From Lentzea nigeriaca (lineage in GTDB: Bacteria > Actinomycetota > Actinomycetes > Mycobacteriales > Pseudonocardiaceae): 64,000 bases of DNA. The position numbers and the translations under genes were made by a program. The notes below the pieces were generated by a model. It saw nothing but the letters and a program-made list of their open reading frames with translations, searched no databases and was not told the DNA's origin. Location of the stretch: positions 62,001-126,000 of the forward strand of contig NZ_JAFBCX010000013.1 of assembly GCF_016907955.1 (NCBI RefSeq), read 5' to 3'. The stretch's first letter is position 1. Each line of letters starts with the position of its first letter. This document shows, one piece after another, positions 23,925-32,933 of this stretch.

Positions 23925-23970
23925 TTGACAGCCGGGTAACCGGTTCCTACAGTCCCGGAAAGCGCTTTCC
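23925..23970 (+). promoter_or_regulatory. Promoter and LacI-type operator of the importer/GH38 operon
   Basis: TTGACA (23925-23930), a 17-bp spacer and TACAGT (23948-23953) form a strong sigma-70-like promoter. The perfect 14-bp palindrome GGAAAGCGCTTTCC (23957-23970) begins 3 bp after the -10 box, at the expected transcription start, as at 18883-18899. The leader to the start codon at 24063 is about 90 bp and holds nothing else I recognise. Confidence 0.75.
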
Positions 23971-24062
23971 AGCTCCCTGGGACGGACCACTGGAACCGCG
24001 CTGTGCGTGGCATCGGCAAAGCGGCCGAACGGTCCAGCGATGACGTCCCAGGAGTGGCACAC

Positions 24063-25019
24063 ATGTCAGACGACAGCGGCGTTGCCGTGCTCGACCCGCC
24101 TGTCAGCGAACAGGCGGCACCACCACCCGTGCGGCGCAAACGCAAGCGCCACAAGCACAATCTCGCGGGCTACGGGTTCCTCGCGCCCTGGCTGATCGGC
24201 CTGTTCGCGTTCACCCTGATCCCGATGGTGTACTCGCTGTACCTGTCGCTGACGAAGTTCAACCTGCTCACCGCTCCACAGTGGATCGGGTTCGAGAACT
24301 ACACCCGGCTGTTCTCCGACGAGCGGTACCTGCAGTCCATCAAGGTCACGCTGCTGTACGTGGTGACGTCTGTACCGCTCAAGCTGGCGGCGGCGCTGCT
24401 GGTCGCCGTGGCCCTCAACCGCGGCCTGCGGGCGCTCGGCTTCTACCGGGCGACGTTCTACCTGCCGTCGCTGCTGGGCGCGAGCGTCGCGGTGTCGGTG
24501 ATGTGGCGGCAGATCTTCTCCCGCGACGGTCTGGTCAACCAGTTCCTCGGGGTGTTCGGCATCCAGGGCGCCGACTGGATCGGCGACCCGCGGTACGCGA
24601 TGTGGACGCTGGTGCTGCTGTCCGGCTGGCAGTTCGGCACACCGATGCTGATCTTCCTGGCCGGGCTCAAGCAGCTGCCGCAGGACCTCTACGAGGCCGC
24701 GGCGATCGACGGCGCCGGGCGGTTCACGGTCTTCTTCAAGATCACGCTGCCCCTGCTGTCACCCATGGTCTTCTTCAACCTCGTGCTGGAGACGATCAAC
24801 GCGTTCCAGACCTTCACCCCGGCGTACGTGATCTCGAACGGCCTCGGCGGTCCGATCGACTCGACGCTGCTGTACACGCTTTACCTGTACCTCAAGGGAT
24901 TCGGCAGCATGCAGATGGGCTACGCCTCCGCGATGGCGTGGGTGCTCTTCGCCGTGATCGGCCTCTTCACGGCGATCTACTTCTGGTCGGCCCGTAGGTG
25001 GGTGAACTATGCAGACTAA
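24063..25019 (+). CDS. Carbohydrate ABC transporter permease, MalF type
   Basis: A 318-residue product from ATG 24063 with AGGAG 8 nt upstream. A 35-residue charged cytoplasmic N-terminus (PPPVRRKRKRHKHN) precedes six membrane segments. EAA loop: YEAAAIDGAGRFTVFFKI. It overlaps the next permease by 11 bp, the same overlap as the 17939/17107 pair, supporting common descent of the two importers. First gene of the importer/alpha-mannosidase operon. Confidence 0.93.
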   Translation: MSDDSGVAVLDPPVSEQAAPPPVRRKRKRHKHNLAGYGFLAPWLIGLFAFTLIPMVYSLYLSLTKFNLLTAPQWIGFENYTRLFSDERYLQSIKVTLLYVVTSVPLKLAAALLVAVALNRGLRALGFYRATFYLPSLLGASVAVSVMWRQIFSRDGLVNQFLGVFGIQGADWIGDPRYAMWTLVLLSGWQFGTPMLIFLAGLKQLPQDLYEAAAIDGAGRFTVFFKITLPLLSPMVFFNLVLETINAFQTFTPAYVISNGLGGPIDSTLLYTLYLYLKGFGSMQMGYASAMAWVLFAVIGLFTAIYFWSARRWVNYAD

Positions 25020-25845
25020 GAAGAAGAGGGTCCACTGGCGGGCGCACGCCGTGCTGATCGTCGTGCTCGTGGCGATGATCTACCCGATGGTCTGGCTGGT
25101 CGGCGCGTCGTTCAAGCCGGAGAACCAGATCTTCAGCACGATGAACCCGCTGCCGCTCAGCTTCACGATCGCCAACTACATCAGCGGCTGGACGGCCACG
25201 GGCACCTCGTTCACCGTCTACCTGGGCAACTCGCTGACGGTCTCGCTCTGCACGGTGGTCGCGAACGTGGCCTCCTGCTCGGTGGCGGCCTACGCGTTCG
25301 CCCGCCTGGACTTCGCGTTCCGGAAGTTCTGGTTCGGGCTGATGCTCGGGACGATGATGCTGCCGTTCCAGGCGACCCTGATCCCCCAGTACACGATCTT
25401 CTTCAACCTGAACTGGGTCAACACGTTCCTGCCGCTGGTGGTGCCGTACCTGCTGGCCTACGACGCCTTCTTCATCTTCTTGATGGTGCAGTTCATCCGC
25501 GGCATCCCGCGCGAACTGGACGAGGCGGCGGCACTGGACGGCGCCGGGCACGTGCGGGTGTTCTTCAGCGTCATCCTGCCGCTGCTGAAACCGGCGCTGC
25601 TCACCACGACGATCCTCACCTTCATCTGGACGTTCAACGACTTCCTGCGCCAGCTGGTCTACCTGTCCGACCACTCGCGCTACACCGCGCCGCTCGGCCT
25701 CAACGCGTTCGTCGACCGGGCCAGCGGGTCCAGTTACGGCGGCATGCTCGCGATGTCGGTGGTCACGCTCGTACCCACCGTCGCCGTCTTCCTCGTCTCA
25801 CAGCGCCGTCTCGTCGACGGCGTCGCCACCACCGGCATCAAGTAA
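25009..25845 (+). CDS. Carbohydrate ABC transporter permease, MalG type
   Basis: A 278-residue product with six membrane segments (first: AVLIVVLVAMIYPMVWLVGA). EAA loop: ELDEAAALDGAGHVRVFFSV. Tail RRLVDGVATTGIK is the usual MalG-class end. Partner of the MalF-type permease whose 3' end it overlaps. The binding-protein gene starts 30 bp downstream. Confidence 0.93.
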   Translation: MQTKKKRVHWRAHAVLIVVLVAMIYPMVWLVGASFKPENQIFSTMNPLPLSFTIANYISGWTATGTSFTVYLGNSLTVSLCTVVANVASCSVAAYAFARLDFAFRKFWFGLMLGTMMLPFQATLIPQYTIFFNLNWVNTFLPLVVPYLLAYDAFFIFLMVQFIRGIPRELDEAAALDGAGHVRVFFSVILPLLKPALLTTTILTFIWTFNDFLRQLVYLSDHSRYTAPLGLNAFVDRASGSSYGGMLAMSVVTLVPTVAVFLVSQRRLVDGVATTGIK

Positions 25846-25875
25846 CGCCTTTTCGCCGCCAAGAAAGGGAAACAC

Positions 25876-27177
25876 ATGTCCATTTCCAGGAGAGGGCTCT
25901 TCGGCCTGGCCGGTGGCATCGCCGCCGCCTCCGTCGCCGGGTGCGGTTTCGCGCCCACCAGCAGCGGTGGCGCGGCGAACAACTCGCTGACCTTCCGCTG
26001 GTGGGGCGGCGAGGCGCGCAACAAGGCGTACCAGAGCGCCCTGCAGATCTTCACGCAGAAGACCGGCACGAAGGTCGACGCCCAGTACTCCGGCTACGAC
26101 GGGTACTTCAACAAGCTCAACACCGAGTTCGCGGGCGGCAACCCGCCGGACCTCTTCCAGATGGACACCGCACTCGTCAGCACCTACGCGGCCAAGGGCG
26201 TGCTGACCGATCTCTCCCAGTACATCCCGAACACCATCCACCTGGACACGCTGTACCAGGCGGTGCGCGGGGCGGGCGCGGTGGGCGGCAAGACCTACGG
26301 CGTGCCGTCCGGGTCCGGCTACGCGCCGGTCCTCTACGACAAGACCATCTTCGAGCAGGCCAAGATCCCCGTCCCCGCCGACACCTGGACGTGGGACGAC
26401 TTCGGCCGCATCGCCGGTGAGCTGTCGAAGGCCATGGGACAGGGCAAGTACGGCGCACTGGACGCGTCCAAGGACGACTCCGGCGCGCTGCAGCCGTGGC
26501 TGCGGCAGCGCGGCAAGGACCTCTACAACGACGAGGGCAAGCTCGCGTTCACCAAGGACGACCTCGCCGAGTGGTTCACCATGTGGGACAAGCTGCGCAA
26601 GGCCGGTGCGATCTGCCCGCCCGAGATGCTGGCCAACACCGACTCCGCGGCCGGCAACCACCCGCTGATCTCGGGCAACATCGCGATGACCACCGGCTGG
26701 GGTCTCGCGCAGATGCAACCGCTGACCCAGCACACGCTCGACATCGTGGTGGTGCCGCGCGGAAGCAACGGCAAGACGGGGCAGGCGCTCAACGGCGGTG
26801 TGCTGCTGTGCATCCCGGTCAAGAGCAAGAACCCGGAGGCCGCGGCCAAGCTGATCGACCTCTTCGTCAGCGACATCGACGCGATCAAGGCGATGGCCCT
26901 GTCGCGCGGCATCCCGCCGTCGTCCAAGGCGCTGGAGGCCTTGACGCCGTCGCTGAGCGCGGCGGACAAGCGGGACGTCACGTACTCGCAGTACGTCGCC
27001 GACGAGGTGGCGAAGGACGGCCTGCCCAACGCTCCGACCGCGCCGCCCGGTTACAACGACGCGAAGACGGCGCTCGACGCGGCGGCCAAGCAGGTCGCGT
27101 TCGGCAAGATGTCCATCCCCGACGCGGTCGCGCAGTACTTCCGCGACGCCGAGGCAGCACTTCAAGGGGCCAAGTAA
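25876..27177 (+). CDS. Carbohydrate ABC transporter substrate-binding lipoprotein
   Basis: A 433-residue product from ATG 25876. The signal combines a twin-arginine-like start (ISRRGLFGLAGG) with a lipobox (ASVAGCGF), so it is probably exported folded and then lipidated. Family-1 sugar-binding fold: LTFRWWGGEARNKAYQSALQ, GGNPPDLFQMDTALVSTYAA, TWTWDDFGRIAGELSKAM, NGGVLLCIPVKSKNPEAAAK. In wording it parallels the binding protein at 15784. Ligand unknown; the GH38 gene 4 bp downstream suggests an alpha-mannoside. Confidence 0.93.
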   Translation: MSISRRGLFGLAGGIAAASVAGCGFAPTSSGGAANNSLTFRWWGGEARNKAYQSALQIFTQKTGTKVDAQYSGYDGYFNKLNTEFAGGNPPDLFQMDTALVSTYAAKGVLTDLSQYIPNTIHLDTLYQAVRGAGAVGGKTYGVPSGSGYAPVLYDKTIFEQAKIPVPADTWTWDDFGRIAGELSKAMGQGKYGALDASKDDSGALQPWLRQRGKDLYNDEGKLAFTKDDLAEWFTMWDKLRKAGAICPPEMLANTDSAAGNHPLISGNIAMTTGWGLAQMQPLTQHTLDIVVVPRGSNGKTGQALNGGVLLCIPVKSKNPEAAAKLIDLFVSDIDAIKAMALSRGIPPSSKALEALTPSLSAADKRDVTYSQYVADEVAKDGLPNAPTAPPGYNDAKTALDAAAKQVAFGKMSIPDAVAQYFRDAEAALQGAK

Positions 27178-27181
27178 CACA

Positions 27182-30100
27182 GTGCTGGACAAACCTGGGG
27201 TGGAAGTCGAGAGCACGGATCTGTTCGTCGGCCCGGTTTCCGCGCCACGCCAACTGGTCCGGGTCGCGGTCACCGTGCCGCGGCCCGAGCCGGCGTGGGT
27301 GCGGATCACCGGGCCGCTGGTCCGCACACCCGAGCCGGTACGGGTGGCGGCGGGGCAGGAGGACGTGGTGGCCGAGGTCGGTGTGGTCTTCTCCGCGCCG
27401 ACCACGGCAGGCACCTCGTACCCGGCGACCGTCGTCGTCGCGCCGGTGAGCGGTGCCCCGCCGTTCGCCTGGGACGTCACCGTGACCGTCGCGGAGACCG
27501 GGTGGACGATGTGGATGGTCTCGCACTTCCACTACGACCCGGTCTGGTGGAACACCCAGGCGGGCTTCACCGAGACCTGGCTCGACCTGCCGGGCGCGCA
27601 GGCGAAGCGGATGCCGTTCCAGCTCTCGGCGTTCGACCTGGTGCGCGCCCACCTCGACGCGGCGCGCGAGGACGAGGACTACCGGTTCGTGCTGGCCGAG
27701 GTCGACTACCTCAAGCCGCACTGGGACGCGTTCCCCGGTGATCGCCACGACCTGCGCCGGTTCCTGCGCGAGGGCAGGATCGAGATCGTCGGCGGCAACT
27801 ACAACGAGGCCAACACCAACCTGACCCACCCGGAGTCGACGATCCGCAACGCGGTCTACGGTGTCGGGTTCCAGCGCGACGTGCTGGGTGCCGATCCGCA
27901 GTCCGCGTGGATGCTCGACGTGTTCGGGCACGACCCGTCGTATCCGGGGCTGATGGCGGACGCGGGGCTGTCGTCGAGCGTGTGGGCGCGCGGGCCGTGG
28001 CACCACGTAGGGGCCAAGCGGCACACCGGTGACATCACCAGGATGCAGTTCCCGTCCGAGTTCGAGTGGATCTCGCCGAGCGGCCGCGGTGTGCTCACCG
28101 CCTACCTCGCCGATCACTACGTGGCCGGGTGGGACATCGAGCGCAAGTCCGATCTGGACGAGGCCATGGCGGAGGCCTACCGCCAGTTCTCCACGTTGCG
28201 CAAGGTCGCGGCCACGCGCAACGTGCTGCTGCCGGTAGGGCACGACCACAACGTGCCGTCCCGGTTCTGCACGGAGATCCACCGCGAGTGGAACGCCCGG
28301 TACGTCTGGCCGCGCTTCGTCGTCGGCCTGCCCCGTGACTTCTTCGCCGCGGTGCGGTCCGACGCCGCCGCGCGCTCGGTGACGTTCAGCCCGCAGACCA
28401 GGGACATGAACCCGGTCTACACCGGCAAGGACGTGTCGTACATCGACACCAAGCAGGCCCAGCGCGCGGCCGAGGTGGCGGTGCTCGACGGCGAGCGGCT
28501 GGCGGCGCTGACCACGTTGCTGGGAGCGGGCTATCCGGCGTTCGCACTGGACAAGGCCTGGCGCCAGCTGGTGTACGGCGCGCACCACGACGCCATCACC
28601 GGCACGGAGTCCGACCAGGTCTACATCGACCTGCTCACCGGCTGGCGGGAGGCCGACGAGCTCGGCCGTTCGGTGCTGGACGACGCGATCACGCGCCTGG
28701 CGTCCCGTGCCGACACGGCAGGGCCGGGCGAGGCCGTGATCGTCGTCAACGCCCTGGCCTTCGCGCGTGACGCGGTCACCACCGTGACCGTTCTCCTGCC
28801 TGGGTTCCGGGGTGCGCGAGTCACGGACGCCGATGGCCACGAGGTCGCCGCGGTGACCGAGGCCGTGGTCAGGCACCCGGACCGCACGCTCGAACTGACG
28901 CTGACGTTCGTGGCGCGGCAGGTCCCCGCGAACGGCTACCGGGTGTACCGCGTGGTCGACGCCACCTCGCTGCCGCCGTTCTGGATGCCGAAGACCGGTG
29001 CTGCCATCTCCTCGTCGTCGTTCGTCGTGGAGGCCGATCCCGAACGCGGCGGCGCGTTGTCCCGCGTGTACGACGTCGTCGCCGGGCGCGAACTGGTGCG
29101 CCCCGGCGGCCTCGCGGCGGAAATGCTCGTGCAGGAGGAACATCCGGGCCATCCGGTGTGGGGCGAGGGGCCGTGGCACCTGCTGCCCAAGGGTCCCGGT
29201 ACCACCGCCGGTCAGGCCGACGTGCACGTCGAGACGAGCCCCGTCGGCGAACGCATCGTCAGCCGCACGATCCTCGGTGATCTGCGGATCACGCAGCACG
29301 TGACCCTGTGGCGTGATCTGCCACGCGTCGACGTCCGGTCCTTCGTGGACGGTTCGATCGGCCGGGACCGGTTGCTGCGCAGCAGGTTCGCCTTCGACCT
29401 GCCCGGTGCGCTGCCGGTGGCCGAGGTCGGGTTCGCCGCGGTCGGCCGGTCGTTCGGCTTCCCCGACGTCGACGCTGCCACGCACCTGTGGACGCTCGAC
29501 AGTCCGGCGCACACCTGGGCGGGCCTCTCCGCACCCGTGAAGTTGCGCCTGTCCAACGGTGATCTGCACGCCATCGGCGTCGCCGAGGTCATCACCGAGG
29601 GCGTCACCGACGGGGCGAGAGACCTGATGGCCGCGCTGGTCGCCAAGGGAGTCACCGCCACCTGCACGCGTCCGGCCGGTCCGCGCTACGGCTCCCTCGA
29701 CGTCGACTCCAACCTGCCCGATGTGCGCATCGTCGTGGGTCACAACGAGTTCACCGCCGCCGTGCTCGACAGCGCGCCCGAGTACCTCGCGGCGCTCGAC
29801 GAGACGGGCAGGGTGTTCGTCCCCGCCTCCTATCCGCGGGCACAGCAGTGGGTGTCGAACGCCGACCTGCGCGGACCGCGCGACCTGCCCGTGCTGATCG
29901 TCATGGACGCCGAGGCGTTGACCGCCGATCTCGCCGACGGCTGCGTCGAGGTCGCCGGGCCGGGCGGTACGACAGACCCCGCGACCGACTACTCGGTGGC
30001 CGTCGTCAACCGCGGCACACCGGGGTTCGTCGTCGCTCCGGACGGCACCCTGCACGTGTCGCTCATGCGGTCGTGCAGCGGCTGGCCCGCCGAGGTGTGG

Positions 30101-31303
30101 ATCGACGGCGACCGCCGCACCGTGCCGGACGGGTCCAGCTTCGCATGGCAGCACTGGTCCCACACGTTCGAGCTGAGCGTCGTCGCCGGTGCCGGCGACT
30201 GGCGCGAGGCTGGGTTCGCCCGTGCCGGGCAGGACGTCAACCACCCGGTGCACGCCCGCCACGTGCCCTCGGCCGCGGGTGATCTGCCGGCCGAGCTGAG
30301 CCTGCTCGCCGTGTCGCCGCCCAGCGTGCTGCTCACCGCGGCGAAGACCCGCGGCAACCCGCTCGCGTCCTGTGCCGACGACCACGGCTCCGAGCTCGCG
30401 GTGCGGTTGTACGAGTCGACCGGCACACCGGTGACCGCGTCCGTGTCGCTCCACGGAGGCATCGGTGCGGCGTATCGGACCGATCTGTTGGAAGAGCAGG
30501 ACCTCGAACCGCTGACAGTCCACTCAGGACGTACCGAGGTCGCGCTCGGCGCGGCGGACGTCGCCACGCTTCGGATCGTGCCCGCGTCCGCACTCCCCCA
30601 CACACCGGCCGAGTCCGTCGAACCGGTCCAGCCGATCTACACGAAGTACTGGCGCCACAACGCGGGCCCGGCCCCGATCGGCAACCTCCCGGTGACCGTG
30701 CACGTCACCCCGTCGTTCACGCGGCTGGCCCCCGGCACCACCGGCCAGGCGCGCGTCACGGTCAGCTGCAGCGGCGTCCCCGCCAAGGGACGCCTGGAGT
30801 TCACCGACGGCCAGTCGTGGGACTACGACCTCGCCGCCGGTGAGTTCGCCGAGTTCACCGCCACCCTCAGGGCCCGGCCGGGCCGTCACCTGCACTCCGC
30901 CCGCATCCGCGACCATCTCGGCCAGGTGCTCGAGGACACCGTCGAGGTGGTGTCCGGCCCCACCACGGACCGGGAGCTGGTCGACGTCCTGCTCAGGGCG
31001 GGCGCCCTGCTGCTCGCCGCCGGTGAGCACTCGCTGCTGCCGGTGACGTTGCAGAACCGGGTGCAGAGCGAGGTGCACGGTGAGGTCACGGTGGTCAGCC
31101 CGTTCGGCACGTGGGGTGACGACGTCACGATCGGTCCGCGCACCCAGCCGTTCGTGATCCCGCCGGCAGGCAAGATCACCGTGCCCGTGACGGCCACGGC
31201 GGCGCCCACCGCCCGGCGCGGCGGGCACTGGTGGACCATGGTCCGGGTGGCCGCGCACGGCAGGCTGTACTACTCGCCCGCGATTCCCGTCAGCGTGAGG
31301 TGA
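27182..31303 (+). CDS. GH38 alpha-mannosidase (cytoplasmic, large)
   Basis: A 1373-residue product from GTG 27182, only 4 bp after the binding-protein stop. An N-terminal beta domain of about 100 residues precedes the GH38 barrel. Zinc ligands His115 and Asp119 lie in SHFHYDPVWWN, the catalytic nucleophile is Asp246 in MLDVFGHDPSYPGLM, and the middle three-helix domain carries the conserved GAHHDAITGTESDQVY. Beta-sandwich C-terminal domains follow, and from about 1120 come two NEW3-like modules (PVTVHVTPSFTRLAPGTTGQ). No signal peptide, so it acts on imported oligosaccharides. At almost 1400 residues it is longer than typical bacterial GH38 enzymes (about 800-1050), owing to the extra N- and C-terminal modules. 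Confidence 0.92.
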   Translation: MLDKPGVEVESTDLFVGPVSAPRQLVRVAVTVPRPEPAWVRITGPLVRTPEPVRVAAGQEDVVAEVGVVFSAPTTAGTSYPATVVVAPVSGAPPFAWDVTVTVAETGWTMWMVSHFHYDPVWWNTQAGFTETWLDLPGAQAKRMPFQLSAFDLVRAHLDAAREDEDYRFVLAEVDYLKPHWDAFPGDRHDLRRFLREGRIEIVGGNYNEANTNLTHPESTIRNAVYGVGFQRDVLGADPQSAWMLDVFGHDPSYPGLMADAGLSSSVWARGPWHHVGAKRHTGDITRMQFPSEFEWISPSGRGVLTAYLADHYVAGWDIERKSDLDEAMAEAYRQFSTLRKVAATRNVLLPVGHDHNVPSRFCTEIHREWNARYVWPRFVVGLPRDFFAAVRSDAAARSVTFSPQTRDMNPVYTGKDVSYIDTKQAQRAAEVAVLDGERLAALTTLLGAGYPAFALDKAWRQLVYGAHHDAITGTESDQVYIDLLTGWREADELGRSVLDDAITRLASRADTAGPGEAVIVVNALAFARDAVTTVTVLLPGFRGARVTDADGHEVAAVTEAVVRHPDRTLELTLTFVARQVPANGYRVYRVVDATSLPPFWMPKTGAAISSSSFVVEADPERGGALSRVYDVVAGRELVRPGGLAAEMLVQEEHPGHPVWGEGPWHLLPKGPGTTAGQADVHVETSPVGERIVSRTILGDLRITQHVTLWRDLPRVDVRSFVDGSIGRDRLLRSRFAFDLPGALPVAEVGFAAVGRSFGFPDVDAATHLWTLDSPAHTWAGLSAPVKLRLSNGDLHAIGVAEVITEGVTDGARDLMAALVAKGVTATCTRPAGPRYGSLDVDSNLPDVRIVVGHNEFTAAVLDSAPEYLAALDETGRVFVPASYPRAQQWVSNADLRGPRDLPVLIVMDAEALTADLADGCVEVAGPGGTTDPATDYSVAVVNRGTPGFVVAPDGTLHVSLMRSCSGWPAEVWIDGDRRTVPDGSSFAWQHWSHTFELSVVAGAGDWREAGFARAGQDVNHPVHARHVPSAAGDLPAELSLLAVSPPSVLLTAAKTRGNPLASCADDHGSELAVRLYESTGTPVTASVSLHGGIGAAYRTDLLEEQDLEPLTVHSGRTEVALGAADVATLRIVPASALPHTPAESVEPVQPIYTKYWRHNAGPAPIGNLPVTVHVTPSFTRLAPGTTGQARVTVSCSGVPAKGRLEFTDGQSWDYDLAAGEFAEFTATLRARPGRHLHSARIRDHLGQVLEDTVEVVSGPTTDRELVDVLLRAGALLLAAGEHSLLPVTLQNRVQSEVHGEVTVVSPFGTWGDDVTIGPRTQPFVIPPAGKITVPVTATAAPTARRGGHWWTMVRVAAHGRLYYSPAIPVSVR

Positions 31304-31331
31304 TCGCAGGAGCCAGCCCGGCATCTGCGGC

Positions 31332-31360
31332 GGGTGCGGCCGCCACGAACGGCCGCACCC
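31332..31360. terminator. Bidirectional hairpin between GH38 and GH43 genes
   Basis: GGGTGCGGCCG (31332-31342) pairs with CGGCCGCACCC (31350-31360), an 11-bp perfect stem with a 7-nt loop, between the convergent stops at 31303 and 31367. Confidence 0.88.
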
Positions 31361-31366
31361 CGACTG

Positions 31367-32920
31367 TCATGACCCCGATCTCTCGCCCAGAGCGCGATAG
31401 GTGAAGCTGTCGAAGTCGGCCCACGAGTGGCTCGGCTCGCCGTCGCTGGTCGCGTAAAGTCCGATGTGGACACCGGTGAACCCGCCCGCGACCGGCGTGC
31501 TGAGCACCCGCCCGTCGAACGCCTGCCCCAGCAGCTGCCACTCGCCGGAGCCCGACGCGATCAGCGCCTGGTGACCCTGGCCCACCGCCTCGAAACCCAG
31601 CCGCACGGTCCCCTCCTCCACCTGAGCGGTCGCGAGCACCTCCTCGCGTCCGCGGATCCGGCGCACGAGGGTGACCTGGCGGTCCGCACCGAGCAGCAAC
31701 CGGATGTGGTTGTCGTTGTTCTGCAACAACACCAGCCCGGCGGCCTCGGCCGGCCCGTCCGGTTCGAACTCGAGCACGCACGACGCGTGGAAGTTCTGGT
31801 GTTGCTGGCGCCGCACCACCGCGCTCGGCGTGACGAGGCCGGTGATCGCCTCCGGCCGGAGGCGGAGCCGCAGGTGGCCCGGCCGTTCGGTCAGCGACCA
31901 GAACTTCTCCTCCGGTGTGCGCAGGAACATCCAGGCCGGGCCGAGGTCCGGCGCGTCGAAGTCGTCCGTCGGCGATGGCTCCGACCACGGGTGCACGAGC
32001 AGGTCCGGCACGGGATAGGTGGCCTCGACGCGTCCGGTGCCGGGGCTGAACACGGGCCCGCCGTTCTCCCACGACACCGGCACGAGGAAGGTCTCGCGGC
32101 CCAGGTTGTAGTAGTAGCCGCCGTACGGGCGCACCGCGAGCAGCACCGCGTACCACTGGCCGTTCTGCGTGCGCACCAGGTCCGCGTGCCCGGTCGCCGC
32201 GATCGGGTGCGCACGGCCGAGGTGGCGATGGGTCAGCACCGGGTTGAGGCGCGAGCCCCGGTACGGCCCGGTGACCTCGTCGGCGAACGCCACGACCACC
32301 GAGTGCTCGAAGTCCGTGCCGCCTTCCGCGCACAGCAGCACGTACTTGCCGTCCACTTTGTACAGATGCGGCGCCTCTGCCCACACGGCGTCGTGCATCG
32401 CGCCGTGGAACAGCACGTGCTCCTCACCGACCAGCGAGAGCGACTCGACGTCGAACTCGCGCAGGTAGACCTCGGTCCGGCCGTCGCGAACCTCCCTGGT
32501 GGCGGTCCACCAGGCGCGGCCGTCGTCGTCGAAGAACAGCGACGGGTCGAACCCCGCGGCGTCCGGCAGCCAGTGCGGCTCCGACCAGGAGCCCTCCGGA
32601 TCCGTGGCCGTCACCACGAAGTTGCCGGTCTGACCCGTGCCGCCGACCAGCGTGCACACCACGTAGAACACGCCGTCGTGGTGACGGATCGTGGGCGCGT
32701 ACAGGCCGCCGGAGGCCTTGACGCCCTGCAACGGCAGCTGGGAAGGCCGGTCCAGCACGTGCCCGGCGGGACGCCAGTGCACCAGGTCCCGGCTGTGGTA
32801 GAGCGGCAGGCCGGGGAAGTACTCGAAGGTCGAGGTGACGAGGTAGTAGTCCGGTCCCACCCGGCACACCGAGGGATCGGGGTGCGAGCCGGGCAGGACC
32901 GGGTTCGAGAACTGTGTCAA
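31367..32920 (-). CDS. GH43 beta-xylosidase / alpha-arabinofuranosidase (cytoplasmic)
   Basis: A 517-residue product with a GH43 five-blade propeller (1-310) and a C-terminal beta-sandwich of the DUF1349/GH43_C2 type (about 325-510). Catalytic residues: base Asp15 (GSHPDPS), pKa-modulating Asp125 (GFDPSLFFDDDG) and acid Glu182 (AEAPHLY). Domain order and length fit the xylosidase subgroup that releases xylose from xylo-oligosaccharides; arabinofuranosidase activity is common in the same group. No signal peptide. Last gene of the xylan operon, 13 bp after GH10, whose secreted product makes the oligosaccharides that this enzyme would finish after import. Confidence 0.92.
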   Translation of the reverse strand: MTQFSNPVLPGSHPDPSVCRVGPDYYLVTSTFEYFPGLPLYHSRDLVHWRPAGHVLDRPSQLPLQGVKASGGLYAPTIRHHDGVFYVVCTLVGGTGQTGNFVVTATDPEGSWSEPHWLPDAAGFDPSLFFDDDGRAWWTATREVRDGRTEVYLREFDVESLSLVGEEHVLFHGAMHDAVWAEAPHLYKVDGKYVLLCAEGGTDFEHSVVVAFADEVTGPYRGSRLNPVLTHRHLGRAHPIAATGHADLVRTQNGQWYAVLLAVRPYGGYYYNLGRETFLVPVSWENGGPVFSPGTGRVEATYPVPDLLVHPWSEPSPTDDFDAPDLGPAWMFLRTPEEKFWSLTERPGHLRLRLRPEAITGLVTPSAVVRRQQHQNFHASCVLEFEPDGPAEAAGLVLLQNNDNHIRLLLGADRQVTLVRRIRGREEVLATAQVEEGTVRLGFEAVGQGHQALIASGSGEWQLLGQAFDGRVLSTPVAGGFTGVHIGLYATSDGEPSHSWADFDSFTYRALGERSGS

Positions 32921-32933
32921 GTGGACACTCCAG

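Noticed and set aside
26978..30523. A 1181-codon minus-strand open frame across the GH38 gene
   Set aside because: Same reason; His/Arg/Val-rich with no recognisable motif, opposite a clear alpha-mannosidase.
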